DNA of 64,000 nt, from assembly GCF_020905415.1 (NCBI RefSeq), contig NZ_JAJJMP010000001.1:2863501-2927500 (forward strand), in the 5' to 3' direction. The position numbers were made by a program, and so were the translations under genes. The number at the start of each line of letters is the position of its first letter. The stretch's first letter is position 1. The DNA is from Myroides oncorhynchi. Lineage in GTDB: Bacteria; Bacteroidota; Bacteroidia; Flavobacteriales; Flavobacteriaceae. Under the pieces are notes generated by a model, which worked only from the letters and a program-made list of their open reading frames with translations, did no database searches and was not told where the DNA came from. Below, piece by piece: positions 47,251 to 56,442 of this stretch.

Positions 47251-48527
47251 ATACTACTGAAATAAATAAAAAACAAGAAATAGAAAAAGTACCTAAGACA
47301 GCCACGGTATTAAACACTATAATCACTAAATACAAAAAGCATCTTGTATTTGGGGTAATGGGATTAGTGTTTATAGGAGCGATGTATCTACTTTTTAAAC
47401 CTGAAGATAAACAGCTTATCATTCAAAACGATTCTGTCCCAGAGGCAACAACAAGCGCTATGCCAACAGATAAGGTAAAGGCGTATGAAAAAGAGCTTTG
47501 GGAACAGAAAAAGCAAGAAAATGAAAACGAGGTTCACTCCCTAGCTGATTACTGGAATAATGAAACGGAACCAAATAACAGTCCTACTTATTACAACGAT
47601 AATAAGGAACCTGCTTCTATGCCTTATCAAAGATCGTATGAGAACTACAAGCAAAGTCAAGATGTGCTAAGTAGTTTTTATGATAACTCTGATAATAAGG
47701 AAACAGATAAGCTGAAAAAACAAATAGAAGAGTTAGAGCAAAGATTAGAAGCTAAAGACACTCCAATGCCTATTACAATGGATAATCAGTTAGAGCTGAT
47801 GGAAAAGTCTTTTCAGATGGCTGCAAAGTACTTACCAGGTGGTCCAACTCAAAATGAAGCAACTCTCTCAAGTAAAACAGAAACTACAAAAGTCATTTCA
47901 AGTAAAAAGCAAACTATTGCAGTAGTTCAAAGCACAGATAAAAACATTGTTTCATCTCTTGTAAAACCAGTTAGCTTACAAGAGTTATTACCAATAGAAT
48001 TTCAACAAGATCAGTCCTTTTATACCGCTGAAGGAGAGAACCTCTCTCAAACTCGAAAAAACAGTATAAGAGCGAGTATCAAAGAGGATCAAGTTATTAT
48101 AAACGAAGGCTACATTAAACTTAGACTCTTAGAAAGCATTACAATTAGTGGAGCACTCTTACCTAAAGAAAGCACCCTGATTGCTAAGGTAAAGGTAAAC
48201 AGTGGAAGATTAGATATAAGCGTAAACTCTATTAAGATAGAACAGAGTATTATACCAACAGAGCTTATTGGTTATGATAATTACGGACAAAAAGGACTTG
48301 AGGTATTAGACCTTCAAGAGATAAGCGCCTCAAAAGAAATCATCGCTAATATGGGGCAGACAGCAGGAACGAGTATCTCAATGACAAAATCTGCAACAGA
48401 TCAAATAACAGGAGATTTAACCAAAGGATTCATACAAGGAGTATCAGGATACTTTTCTAAGAAGGTAAAAGCTCAGAGAGTAACTCTAAAACAAGGACAG
48501 CAGCTGTTTCTTGTATCTAAAGAATAA
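47247..48527 (+). CDS. traM: Conjugation protein TraM
   Basis: 426 residues. One membrane segment near the N-terminus (LVFGVMGLVFIGAMYLLF), a low-complexity polar region, a coiled coil (KLKKQIEELEQRLEAK, about 150-175) and a conserved C-terminal domain (LRLLESITISGALLPKESTLIAKVKV) that resembles VirB10-type energy-coupling proteins. Position and architecture match Bacteroidetes TraM. Confidence 0.9.
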   Translation: MNTTEINKKQEIEKVPKTATVLNTIITKYKKHLVFGVMGLVFIGAMYLLFKPEDKQLIIQNDSVPEATTSAMPTDKVKAYEKELWEQKKQENENEVHSLADYWNNETEPNNSPTYYNDNKEPASMPYQRSYENYKQSQDVLSSFYDNSDNKETDKLKKQIEELEQRLEAKDTPMPITMDNQLELMEKSFQMAAKYLPGGPTQNEATLSSKTETTKVISSKKQTIAVVQSTDKNIVSSLVKPVSLQELLPIEFQQDQSFYTAEGENLSQTRKNSIRASIKEDQVIINEGYIKLRLLESITISGALLPKESTLIAKVKVNSGRLDISVNSIKIEQSIIPTELIGYDNYGQKGLEVLDLQEISASKEIIANMGQTAGTSISMTKSATDQITGDLTKGFIQGVSGYFSKKVKAQRVTLKQGQQLFLVSKE

Positions 48528-48557
48528 TAATTAAATAACTAAGTAAAACAAATCATT

Positions 48558-49430
48558 ATGAAAACATTCATTAAATATATGCTACTGTGTCTAATAACAG
48601 TAAACACAGTAACAGCTCAAAACAGCAACCAATCTATTAATCTTACAAAAGCAGAGATACTACCACACCAAATTGAGCTCACCCAAAACAAGACCACTCA
48701 CATCCTGTTCCCAAGTAGTATTGAATATGTGGACTTAGGCAGTAGTGAAATTATAGCCAATAAAGTTGAAACAACTTCAAACGTCCTTCGTTTAAAAACT
48801 ACAAAAGAAGACATCATACCTACAAATTTTACAGTGATTATAAGCGATGGTAAATATTACAACTTCAATGTAACCTATAAAGCAGTACCAATGTCACTAA
48901 ACTATGATTTAACCAAGTTTGAGAATCAAAATAACAAACAACAAAGCGAAGTGTTATTTAAAGAATTAGGTAAGACAGCTCCGAGTCTAGCTGATCTTTT
49001 TATGAAGGCCATCATCAAAAAGAACAAGAAAGAGCTAAACATCAAAAGTAAAAGTTACCAAGTAGAAGCCCACTTAAAGAGTATCTATACTCAAGATGGT
49101 AAGCTCTACTTTCATTTGTCTATCAACAACAAAAGTAATCTACCATACATAATAGACTATGTAAGTTTTAAAATCAAAGATAGAAAAACGGCAAAACGAA
49201 CTACTATTCAAGAAGTAAGTTTAAAACCGATTAGAACTACTACTAATTCTCAAATGATAAATAGCCTAAGTAAACAAGACAATGTTTTTATGTTAGATCA
49301 GTTTACTCTGTCTGATAAGCAAGTACTATTAATTAAAATCAATGAAAAAAAGGGAATAAGGAATCAGGTTTTAAAAGTTAAGAGTTCGGAACTTTTAAAA
49401 GTAAGAAAAGTAAATAGTTTAAAATTGTAA
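48558..49430 (+). CDS. traN: Conjugation protein TraN (DUF4138 type)
   Basis: 290 residues. Signal peptide MKTFIKYMLLCLITVNTVTAQ, then HILFPSSIEYVDLGSSEIIA, the standard TraN (VirB9-like) opening, and FTVIISDGKYYNFNVTY. Forms the outer part of the T4SS channel with TraM and TraO. The tra block ends here, and traO, traP and traQ do not follow. Confidence 0.9.
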   Translation: MKTFIKYMLLCLITVNTVTAQNSNQSINLTKAEILPHQIELTQNKTTHILFPSSIEYVDLGSSEIIANKVETTSNVLRLKTTKEDIIPTNFTVIISDGKYYNFNVTYKAVPMSLNYDLTKFENQNNKQQSEVLFKELGKTAPSLADLFMKAIIKKNKKELNIKSKSYQVEAHLKSIYTQDGKLYFHLSINNKSNLPYIIDYVSFKIKDRKTAKRTTIQEVSLKPIRTTTNSQMINSLSKQDNVFMLDQFTLSDKQVLLIKINEKKGIRNQVLKVKSSELLKVRKVNSLKL

Positions 49431-49903
49431 TTTGATAAACTTTATATAAAGCCCTTGAGAAAGGGCTTTCATGCTTAGTAGACTTATGTCATAGTAGTGC
49501 TTGATGTAAAAAAAGCTCTTACTTCAAATAGAAGAGATTCTTAGTAATAAGGTAGTTCTAAAATGTTACAAATAACATTGAAGTAATAGATAGCCTTTAA
49601 AGAAGTTTACCTAAACAGGGTCTTCTATTTTTTGGTCAAGATGGTCTTTTTTAAAGAAATACATCAAAACAAGGTGTATCTTTTAACAGATTAACTAAAG
49701 GGAAATATTTGTATTTCTGTTGTTTTGACTCGTTGTAAAATGATATTAATTATCTATATTTTTTTTATTAAATAATAATGACAAATAAAGTCTTTTTGGT
49801 TTATATGTGTTTGGTTTTTACTGTTTTTGTATGTTTTATATTAAATTGATTTAGTTTATTCAAAAGTATAATGTATTTTTATAGAAAATTAAGCTAATGA
49901 ATT
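49431..49903. other. 473-bp gap between tra block and the toxin-like locus
   Basis: No gene seen. A hairpin AAAGCCCTT-GAGA-AAGGGCTTT (9-bp stem at 49448-49469) follows traN, without a strong T-run. The remainder is AT-rich. No integrase remnant or recognisable insertion end was found. Confidence 0.4.
49448..49469 (+). terminator. Terminator-like hairpin after traN
   Basis: Perfect 9-bp stem AAAGCCCTT / AAGGGCTTT closed by a GAGA tetraloop, 17 bp after the traN stop. The following bases (CATGC) are not T-rich, so termination strength is uncertain. Confidence 0.6.
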
Positions 49904-50710
49904 ATGGAAGAATCTATTTTAGAAATAAGAATAGTAGATTATGTTACTTTTCTGTTTGAAGTAAAAAACGGATCACAATTAGACTATTTGGTTTATGGGC
50001 AAGGTTATTATAAAAGAAAATCAATTATAGGGTTTTCTTCTCCAAGGACAATTACGCTATTTGACATACAAAATGAATATTATTTTGAGTTTGTTCCTGA
50101 TTATAAAATATATAAAATAAAGCAATTTCAGGATTTATTGTTTTCACGTTTGGATATCAATAATGTCTTAGGTGCAAGTAATTTTGATTCTGTATCTGCT
50201 GGGGTGTCTTAATTATATACAGCTAATATACAGGATAATAATGAAGAAGAAGGTTCTTCAGGCTTTTTAGATAATGTAGCAAAAGCCAATGCTATAGTTA
50301 CTTTATCAGCTGCGATTGTTGAAAAAAATACGGGTTCATTTAGGTATAAGACAGCAAAAAAAGGTTTTAGCTTGAAGTACTACGGCAATGGATGGAAGGG
50401 AAATCAATATGCTAGAACATATAGATTGAGTAATATTGGAAAAATAGGAGGTATAGCTACTTTTGGGGTTAGTTTTACTCTAGATACAATTAATTTTTAC
50501 AACGGAACTTTATCTGGTAAAAAATATGGTTTAAATGTTTTTATGGGAGGATTAGGATTTACAGGATTTGGGTTAGCTCCTTCTTTAACTTATGGATTAA
50601 TAGAATCTCTTTACCCAGGAGGTGTTGAAGGGGCTATGATTGATAACACGGCTGCACAGGATATATATAGACAACACAATAATGGTGCAGTTATAAAACC
50701 ACGATTGTAA
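49904..50710 (+). pseudogene. Toxin-like protein gene split by one in-frame stop
   Basis: The frame runs for 268 codons with a single TAA at 50210-50212. Part 1 (102 residues) is a beta-rich domain of unknown type. Directly after the stop the same frame continues LYTANIQDNNEEEGSSGFLD and reaches a hydrophobic glycine-rich segment (GKIGGIATFGVSFTLDT, then GKKYGLNVFMGGLGFTGFGLAPSLTYGLI) with the ending DIYRQHNNGAVIKPRL. That C-terminal style resembles Bacteroidetes polymorphic toxin or effector tails. No ATG begins the second part in a sensible place. Either a recent nonsense mutation or a sequencing error. A membrane protein gene follows by 1 bp. Confidence 0.65.
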
Positions 50711-50711
50711 A

Positions 50712-51107
50712 ATGAAATTATATTATTATTTGTTCTATAAAATGTATAATTTTTGGGAACTAGTTTCTTTCCCAAAGTTTTGGAGTGATTTTAAAGCCGC
50801 AATAACCCTATTATTACTTGAAGTATGGCTTTTGTTCTCTATGTTTAATTATTATTCAATATATAATAACTACAAACTTGAGGTAAGAATAAGTTCTGTT
50901 TTTCTTGTGATTCCGCTTATATTGATTATTAGCTCTAAGGTTTATCTGTTTGTAATTGATAATAAATGGAAAAGTTATAATCTTGAGTTTAATCAAATGT
51001 CTAGAAGTAAAAATATATTATTGGGGAGTATTGTTTGGATAAGTGTTATTTTAATTACCGTAAGCTTTTTCTTATCAACATATTATGTTCATGAGCTTTT
51101 TAGTTAA
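50712..51107 (+). CDS. Small membrane protein, candidate immunity protein
   Basis: 131 residues with three hydrophobic segments (AAITLLLLEVWLLFSMFNYY, VFLVIPLILIISSKVYLFVI, LLGSIVWISVILITVSFFLS). The ATG is 1 bp after the stop of the toxin-like gene, so the two were one transcription unit. Small polytopic proteins directly downstream of membrane-acting toxins are often immunity proteins; here that is inferred from position and topology only. Confidence 0.6.
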   Translation: MKLYYYLFYKMYNFWELVSFPKFWSDFKAAITLLLLEVWLLFSMFNYYSIYNNYKLEVRISSVFLVIPLILIISSKVYLFVIDNKWKSYNLEFNQMSRSKNILLGSIVWISVILITVSFFLSTYYVHELFS

Positions 51108-51185
51108 CTTAATAACTATCTCATTTCTTTAATAAGTAAACTATTGTATTAAAGATGATTAAAAAAATAACAAGTGTAACATACC

Positions 51186-51219
51186 AAAGAGAGATAGAGT
51201 AGCTTTATCTCTCTTTTTT
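51186..51219. terminator. Bidirectional terminator between convergent genes
   Basis: Perfect 11-bp stem AAAGAGAGATA (51186-51196) / TATCTCTCTTT (51206-51216), T-run on the right. It touches the stop codon of the minus-strand regulator. Confidence 0.8.
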
Positions 51220-51868
51220 ATTCATAGTTATGAAGGTTTTGTTCAACACAATATGTAATTAATTGGATTTTGTTTTTAACCATAAATTTTTCAGAAAGCT
51301 TTTTCATATATTTTTCGACTGTTCTAGAACTTAAATTGACTTTATCTCCTATTTCTTTATTTGTTAAACCTTGACAAGCATGATTTATTATTTGTAATTC
51401 AATGGACGTGGGATTATAAATATTTTGTCGTTGTCGTGTAATATATTCATGCACATCAGCTTTGTTTTGTGTCCATTTCTTTAAATAATCTGCATAGAAA
51501 TCTGTTTTTCTTTCAATTATAGATGTTAAAATTTCAAATATTACATCACTGTTCTTTTGACAATAATAGACATTGTTAATATCTTCTAAAACAAAATGTA
51601 TATCTTCCTGATATACATGTGAATATGTTATTATTGGAGTCTGATTATCTCTTTGTCTTAAAATTTTTATCGCCTCAAATCCTGTCATAATTGGTGTAAA
51701 TGAATCAATTATTAAAAAATTATTTTGTTTATGGTAAATTCTATTAATTAATTCTAATCCATTTGTATAATAATCATTTAGGTTAAAGTTTATTCTTTTA
51801 TTTATGCAATCTATCAGTAATTCTTTAAAGTAAAAATCGGCTTCACATATTGAAATATTGGCTCTCAT
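51218..51868 (-). CDS. Orphan response regulator with LuxR-type HTH
   Basis: 216 residues. Receiver-like N-terminus (1-120) with acidic Glu9/Asp11, a phosphoacceptor Asp55 in FLIIDSFTP and Lys105 in YYCQKNS. LuxR-type DNA-binding domain at about 150-210 (IINHACQGLTNKEIGDKVNLSSRTVEKYMKKL). No sensor kinase adjoins. It is transcribed away from the T6SS operon across a 99-bp shared upstream region, so it is a natural candidate for controlling that operon, itself or the toxin-like pair. Confidence 0.87.
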   Translation of the reverse strand: MRANISICEADFYFKELLIDCINKRINFNLNDYYTNGLELINRIYHKQNNFLIIDSFTPIMTGFEAIKILRQRDNQTPIITYSHVYQEDIHFVLEDINNVYYCQKNSDVIFEILTSIIERKTDFYADYLKKWTQNKADVHEYITRQRQNIYNPTSIELQIINHACQGLTNKEIGDKVNLSSRTVEKYMKKLSEKFMVKNKIQLITYCVEQNLHNYE

Positions 51869-51967
51869 TTTTTTAAGTTTTTTTTTTGATTTGAATTCAG
51901 TAAAAATAGTATTAATATTGTTTTAAAATTATGTTATGTTTAAAAAATAAACTGTTTGTGATAAATC

Positions 51968-52483
51968 ATGGGGTTAAAAAGAGTGAATAATAAGGAAATA
52001 TTTAATAGTTTTTGTGTTTTTTTGACATCTTTTGTCGTATTGTTAACAGTGTCTTTTGTTGGAGTTTTCTGCTTCTATAAAAGCTCTGATTTACAGCAAG
52101 ATAATATCGAAAAGGATGTTTTGGCTTATAAAGATGTTTTAAATAAACACTATGCCTTGAAGACCAAGATTGATACTGTTTATTATCATATGAACCTTCT
52201 TAGTACAGGTAAGGTTAGAAATGATGTCTTTTTAGAAAACTACATCACTAAGGATATCAGTCAGATTAAAGCTTTAATAGGACAGGACAAAGAAGATAAT
52301 TTTAAGTACTATTCTGTTTTAATATCAAAACTGGATAGTTTGTTAGAGTTAAAGAATCAAATTATTCACGTTAGTGATCAAGAGAATTTGGCTTTAAGAG
52401 ATTTAAACGAATGTATGAATAGATTCAAAAAAGTTCACAATGAACTAACCGAAGATCCAAGCCGTAAGTTTAATAGAAAATAG
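51968..52483 (+). CDS. T6SSiii small membrane protein (TssO/TssQ-like)
   Basis: 171 residues. One N-terminal membrane segment (FCVFLTSFVVLLTVSFVGVFCFY) followed by a helical extracytoplasmic part. First gene of the T6SS operon, 6 bp before another protein of the same size and topology. Bacteroidetes T6SSiii has subtype-specific envelope proteins (TssN-TssR) instead of TssJLM; this gene fits TssO or TssQ by position and size. I cannot decide which. Confidence 0.7.
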   Translation: MGLKRVNNKEIFNSFCVFLTSFVVLLTVSFVGVFCFYKSSDLQQDNIEKDVLAYKDVLNKHYALKTKIDTVYYHMNLLSTGKVRNDVFLENYITKDISQIKALIGQDKEDNFKYYSVLISKLDSLLELKNQIIHVSDQENLALRDLNECMNRFKKVHNELTEDPSRKFNRK

Positions 52484-52489
52484 GAAGTT

Positions 52490-53014
52490 ATGACACAGAG
52501 TACCTATCAGTCTTTATCAAAAACAGAAAGAAGATATCAGTTTTTTTATTTGGTTGCAATGCTTGTTGTTTCTTTAATTCTATTAGGAATTGTTTTTTTA
52601 AGAGGATTTAATTCTCCTTTTTCAAATCAGACAGTCTTAGAAATACAAATGTTAGAGCAAAAATATAAGTTTATCGAGCAACAAAATATTGTAGAGCCTT
52701 TACTTGAATCAACCTTTAACAAGGTTAGTATCTTAAGTTTTGAGACTCCTCAACCTTTTGTAGAAAATGATATAACCAATAGCATTAATGAGGTTGCTAA
52801 TTCGTTTGCGAATGTTCCAATTTATGATCCACGTAAAGAAGCATATATTCAAATTGGTTACTTCTATAAAATGTATTTTGAGGATAAGAAAATAATTGCT
52901 AAAAAGTCTGAAAACATAAAGTTATTTCGTAAACAATTCGAAGAATGCTCAATTGGTTTTAAAGATAAAGAGCAACAATTGGTTCAAAGAAGAAATGCGC
53001 TACTAGCAAGATAA
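52490..53014 (+). CDS. T6SSiii small membrane protein (TssO-like)
   Basis: 174 residues. N-terminal cytoplasmic stretch STYQSLSKTERRYQF, membrane segment FFYLVAMLVVSLILLGIVFL, then a helical extracytoplasmic domain. Same build as the previous gene; the two may be distant paralogues or TssO plus TssQ. Between it and the PKD-containing gene are 5 bp. Likely part of the T6SSiii trans-envelope complex. Confidence 0.72.
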   Translation: MTQSTYQSLSKTERRYQFFYLVAMLVVSLILLGIVFLRGFNSPFSNQTVLEIQMLEQKYKFIEQQNIVEPLLESTFNKVSILSFETPQPFVENDITNSINEVANSFANVPIYDPRKEAYIQIGYFYKMYFEDKKIIAKKSENIKLFRKQFEECSIGFKDKEQQLVQRRNALLAR

Positions 53015-53019
53015 TAGTT

Positions 53020-53922
53020 ATGAGTTATATAGAGAAAAATAAAGGTAAAGTCATTTTAATAGTTGGTAGTGTTTTAGTTATTCTTTCACTTGTTATCTAT
53101 TTTATTCAAAAGAAGTTTTTTTATAGTATCTCAGATTTAGATAGTAAGGTTTATCCTATGGAATTGCATGTGGGGGATACTTTGCATTTTGAAGACAATA
53201 CAAACATTAGAGCAATTAAGAAGTGGGAATTTGGAGATGGTGATTTATCCTTAAATGAAAAGGGGTACCATATTTATAAACAACCTGGTTTTTATCAAGT
53301 TTCATTTACTGTGAATGATAAATATACTAAGACTTTTTCTATTCAGGTAAAGCAAAAAGTACAACGAGATTACGGAGATTTTTTCACACAAATAGAAGCC
53401 CCAACACAAGCTATGCAATATGAAAATATTGTTTTTAGAGCAGTAACAGATAAAGCCAGTATGTATAGTTGGAAATTTGGAGAGACTGGAAATATTGACG
53501 CCAAAGAACCTTTAGTTATTTATGCATATCAAGAGCCTGGTGAGTATGAGGTTTTCTTATACACAGATGATACAGCCTATCCTGTTATTCACCGCATAAA
53601 GGTGCACCCTTCATTTAAAAATATGAATGAGGAGTTAGAGGTTGAGGATGTATATAAAGCTGTAGATGATGATTTTAAGTATCATTTACAACAAATAGCA
53701 AATGGTGCTACTTTTAATCAACACTACAATTATTTGGTAAATAAATACCTATGCCAAAATGAAAATGCAAGCGTAAGTGTTAATACAAGTAAAGTTAATT
53801 CATTTTACTATTACTGCATGGGATTGAAGTTTGATAAAAATGTGGTGATCCAATCTGTTAAAGTTGGATTTGATGAGGCAGTAAATTGTGTAACAAAAGT
53901 AAATGTAGTACAATCTAAATAG
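53020..53922 (+). CDS. PKD-domain T6SSiii protein (TssP-like)
   Basis: 300 residues. N-terminal membrane anchor (KVILIVGSVLVILSLVIYFI), then two PKD-like beta-sandwich repeats: KKWEFGDGDLSLNEKGYHIYKQPGFYQVSF (about 65-100) and YSWKFGETGNIDAKEPLVIYAYQEPGEYEVFLY (about 145-185). The C-terminal 100 residues are mixed. PKD domains are typical of the periplasmic TssP of Bacteroidetes T6SS, inferred to be part of the envelope-spanning complex. Confidence 0.78.
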   Translation: MSYIEKNKGKVILIVGSVLVILSLVIYFIQKKFFYSISDLDSKVYPMELHVGDTLHFEDNTNIRAIKKWEFGDGDLSLNEKGYHIYKQPGFYQVSFTVNDKYTKTFSIQVKQKVQRDYGDFFTQIEAPTQAMQYENIVFRAVTDKASMYSWKFGETGNIDAKEPLVIYAYQEPGEYEVFLYTDDTAYPVIHRIKVHPSFKNMNEELEVEDVYKAVDDDFKYHLQQIANGATFNQHYNYLVNKYLCQNENASVSVNTSKVNSFYYYCMGLKFDKNVVIQSVKVGFDEAVNCVTKVNVVQSK

Positions 53923-53928
53923 AAGAAG

Positions 53929-56421
53929 ATGAATTATAAGTTTAATAGTAAAATTATTGGTCTGGTTTTTATTGCAGCAGTGTCAATAGCAGGTTGTGGT
54001 ATAAAAAAAGTACCAGTTAAAAAAACACCTTCTTCTAGTATTATCTTTAAGTATGAAGATAACCTACTTTTATCTGGCTATCCAAAATATTCAAAACCTT
54101 GGATTGTTTTTGCAGACAAAGACCAAGGGGTTGTTTACCCAACTAAAAACTTTGATCAAGCTGATAAAAAAACAAACTTTCTAGAGCCGTTTATTGTTTT
54201 GCGCAAAAAAGGTGATATGTATAAAGTTGCTAAATATGAACCAGGAAGTATTGTTGAGGATAAAATCGATAAGGAACTTTTAAAAGGTTATGGTTGGCTT
54301 CATAAAGACGATTTACTCTTATGGAATGAGTCTTTAAAAAATGAGGTAAATGGATTTAGACTCAAAGGAATTTTGGCCATAAATGATAAAGATGTTATTG
54401 AAAAAAGCCAGAAATATATTCAAAATGATTCGGTGCTGATCTATAAAGAACCAAGTTTAATTAATAAAGCAGATATACAACTGCCTATTAATGATATTGT
54501 TTATATCTACAAATTTAGCGATGATAGTAAAAAAGCATTAATTGCTGGAGCATCTATTTTGGAGGTTGATAAACCTGATAGTAAACTCTATGGATGGATT
54601 GATACTAGAATACTTTCTATCTGGGGAGAGAGAACAGGCTTTAAGATAAAACCAACAAAACAAGATAAGATTCAGTTAGGGGTAGAAAATCAAACAGGTA
54701 CAATATTTAGTCCTGTGATTAACTCATCAAAAGTTATAGATATTAATGACCTTGGTCATATTAGTGCTTTGGGGTATATTAAAAAGACGAATGATTTTGA
54801 AATCAGGTATCTAGACAATGTACTTGATTATAGAGAGAATAAGGTATATAATGTTTTAGGTAGAGCGATTTATTATAATGCTTATCGTGAGATTTTAGCC
54901 AATAATAGAAAGTTAAACCTTGTGTTTGTAATTGATGGATCAAGAGAGAACTTTAGCACTTTAGCAGCTTTAAGATCTGTTGTACAAGACTTTGAATTAC
55001 AAATGTCAAAACAGGATTATTTTAATCAGGTAACTTTCTCAGCAACTTACTATAACGTAGATAGAGAATATCGTAAGGAGTATGTGAGTTTGTCAAAAGA
55101 TTATAACCAGCTTTCTAATGCTTTAGATAAGCGCTTTTTCTCAAATACAAAAGCAACATCTAATCTTACTTTATCTGAGTCTATAAATGATGTTAATCGT
55201 ATGCTAATATCAAATTTAGAACAAACAAATTTGGTTGTAATCCTTGGTAATACATTAGAACAGAGAGATAAACAAAATCAAAGTGCTTTAATAAATAATT
55301 TGGCAAGGATAAATAGCCGAGTAATTTTCTATCAGCTTAAGGCCAATAAAAGTGACAATTACAATGATTTTGTTCTCTTAGGTGAACGAGTTATTAAAGA
55401 GTCTTCTAAAGAGGTTTCTGAAAATAAAAAACAAAAACTAGTAAATCATGACGATGTATTGCAAACCAGTGAGTTTGATCTTTCTAAAGGAGATATAGGT
55501 ATTTATAGACTTGATTATCCAAAGAGTAGTATGAATCAAGGGGCAATTGTTTTTCCAAGAAAAGCAGAAGAAAATAGACCTGTATTACTTCAAAATGTTA
55601 TTGAAAAAACTCTCTCTGATATTGTTTTAGATAATAAAAATATTGATAGTACACTAACAGCATTTTTTAAAAGCCCGATTGGGGTATCTCACACTAAGGT
55701 TAAATCAGATTATTTGCCATGGTATAAACAAGAGAAAACATATGTTTCTACAGATATTGCTATGCCATTGATTGATAAAGATTACTCTTTTATTGTAAAG
55801 GGAAAGCTAAAAAAACAAGAAAGCGATGATTATCAAAACATAGAATACGGTGTTTTGTTAGATGATTATGAATTAGAACAAATCAGAAATTACTATTTAA
55901 GTATTTATGCCAATGTTTTTAGAAATAATACACTCACAAACAGACGTTTAATTCGTAGATATATGTCTGTGGTTAGGGACAAGAGTTTATTGCATCAAGG
56001 GGTATCAAGAAAATTCTTGTTACAAAACTCTATGCATATAGGTTTGTTTCAAAGCACTGGATTGTATTTGCCACAAACCGATAGTTTATCGAGTTTGAAC
56101 CTAAGTAAATGGAAGCGTAAAAAGATTATGAATCCTATTATGTTACAACATTACTTTAAAAGCTTTAAGGATTATGCAGATATAATTCTGGCAGATAAGG
56201 GAAATAAAGAAGTGATGTTTAATCACCATGGGGTAAGTTTTTACTGGTTGAGTTATAAGTATTTACCCGTATTGGATTATTCAAAAAGTAAACAGTATGA
56301 TAATAGTTTTGATATCCTACCGGTTGAACTTGAAAAAATAAAAGCTGATCAAGAAAATAAAGATGTATTGCAAGGCAATTCTAATGAGTATATCGAAAGA
56401 GTTAAAAAAGGAATGCCTTAA
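53929..56421 (+). CDS. tssR: T6SSiii lipoprotein TssR with von Willebrand A-like domain
   Basis: 830 residues. Lipoprotein signal ending SIAGC, then SH3-like segments in the first third, and a vWA-like domain starting LNLVFVIDGSRENFSTLAAL at about residue 327, continuing to VVILGNTLEQRDKQNQ. The MIDAS motif is D-G-S-R-E rather than D-x-S-x-S, so metal binding may be altered. Size and position match TssR, a Bacteroidetes-specific T6SS periplasmic protein. Lies 6 bp after the TssP-like gene and 21 bp before clpV. Confidence 0.82.
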   Translation: MNYKFNSKIIGLVFIAAVSIAGCGIKKVPVKKTPSSSIIFKYEDNLLLSGYPKYSKPWIVFADKDQGVVYPTKNFDQADKKTNFLEPFIVLRKKGDMYKVAKYEPGSIVEDKIDKELLKGYGWLHKDDLLLWNESLKNEVNGFRLKGILAINDKDVIEKSQKYIQNDSVLIYKEPSLINKADIQLPINDIVYIYKFSDDSKKALIAGASILEVDKPDSKLYGWIDTRILSIWGERTGFKIKPTKQDKIQLGVENQTGTIFSPVINSSKVIDINDLGHISALGYIKKTNDFEIRYLDNVLDYRENKVYNVLGRAIYYNAYREILANNRKLNLVFVIDGSRENFSTLAALRSVVQDFELQMSKQDYFNQVTFSATYYNVDREYRKEYVSLSKDYNQLSNALDKRFFSNTKATSNLTLSESINDVNRMLISNLEQTNLVVILGNTLEQRDKQNQSALINNLARINSRVIFYQLKANKSDNYNDFVLLGERVIKESSKEVSENKKQKLVNHDDVLQTSEFDLSKGDIGIYRLDYPKSSMNQGAIVFPRKAEENRPVLLQNVIEKTLSDIVLDNKNIDSTLTAFFKSPIGVSHTKVKSDYLPWYKQEKTYVSTDIAMPLIDKDYSFIVKGKLKKQESDDYQNIEYGVLLDDYELEQIRNYYLSIYANVFRNNTLTNRRLIRRYMSVVRDKSLLHQGVSRKFLLQNSMHIGLFQSTGLYLPQTDSLSSLNLSKWKRKKIMNPIMLQHYFKSFKDYADIILADKGNKEVMFNHHGVSFYWLSYKYLPVLDYSKSKQYDNSFDILPVELEKIKADQENKDVLQGNSNEYIERVKKGMP

Positions 56422-56442
56422 TGAAAAAAATCCATTGAAAAT

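Noticed and set aside
50372..50710. Separate 112-residue gene starting with TTG
   Set aside because: Same frame as the gene upstream, with coherent coding sequence between the stop and this TTG; better read as the second half of one broken gene.
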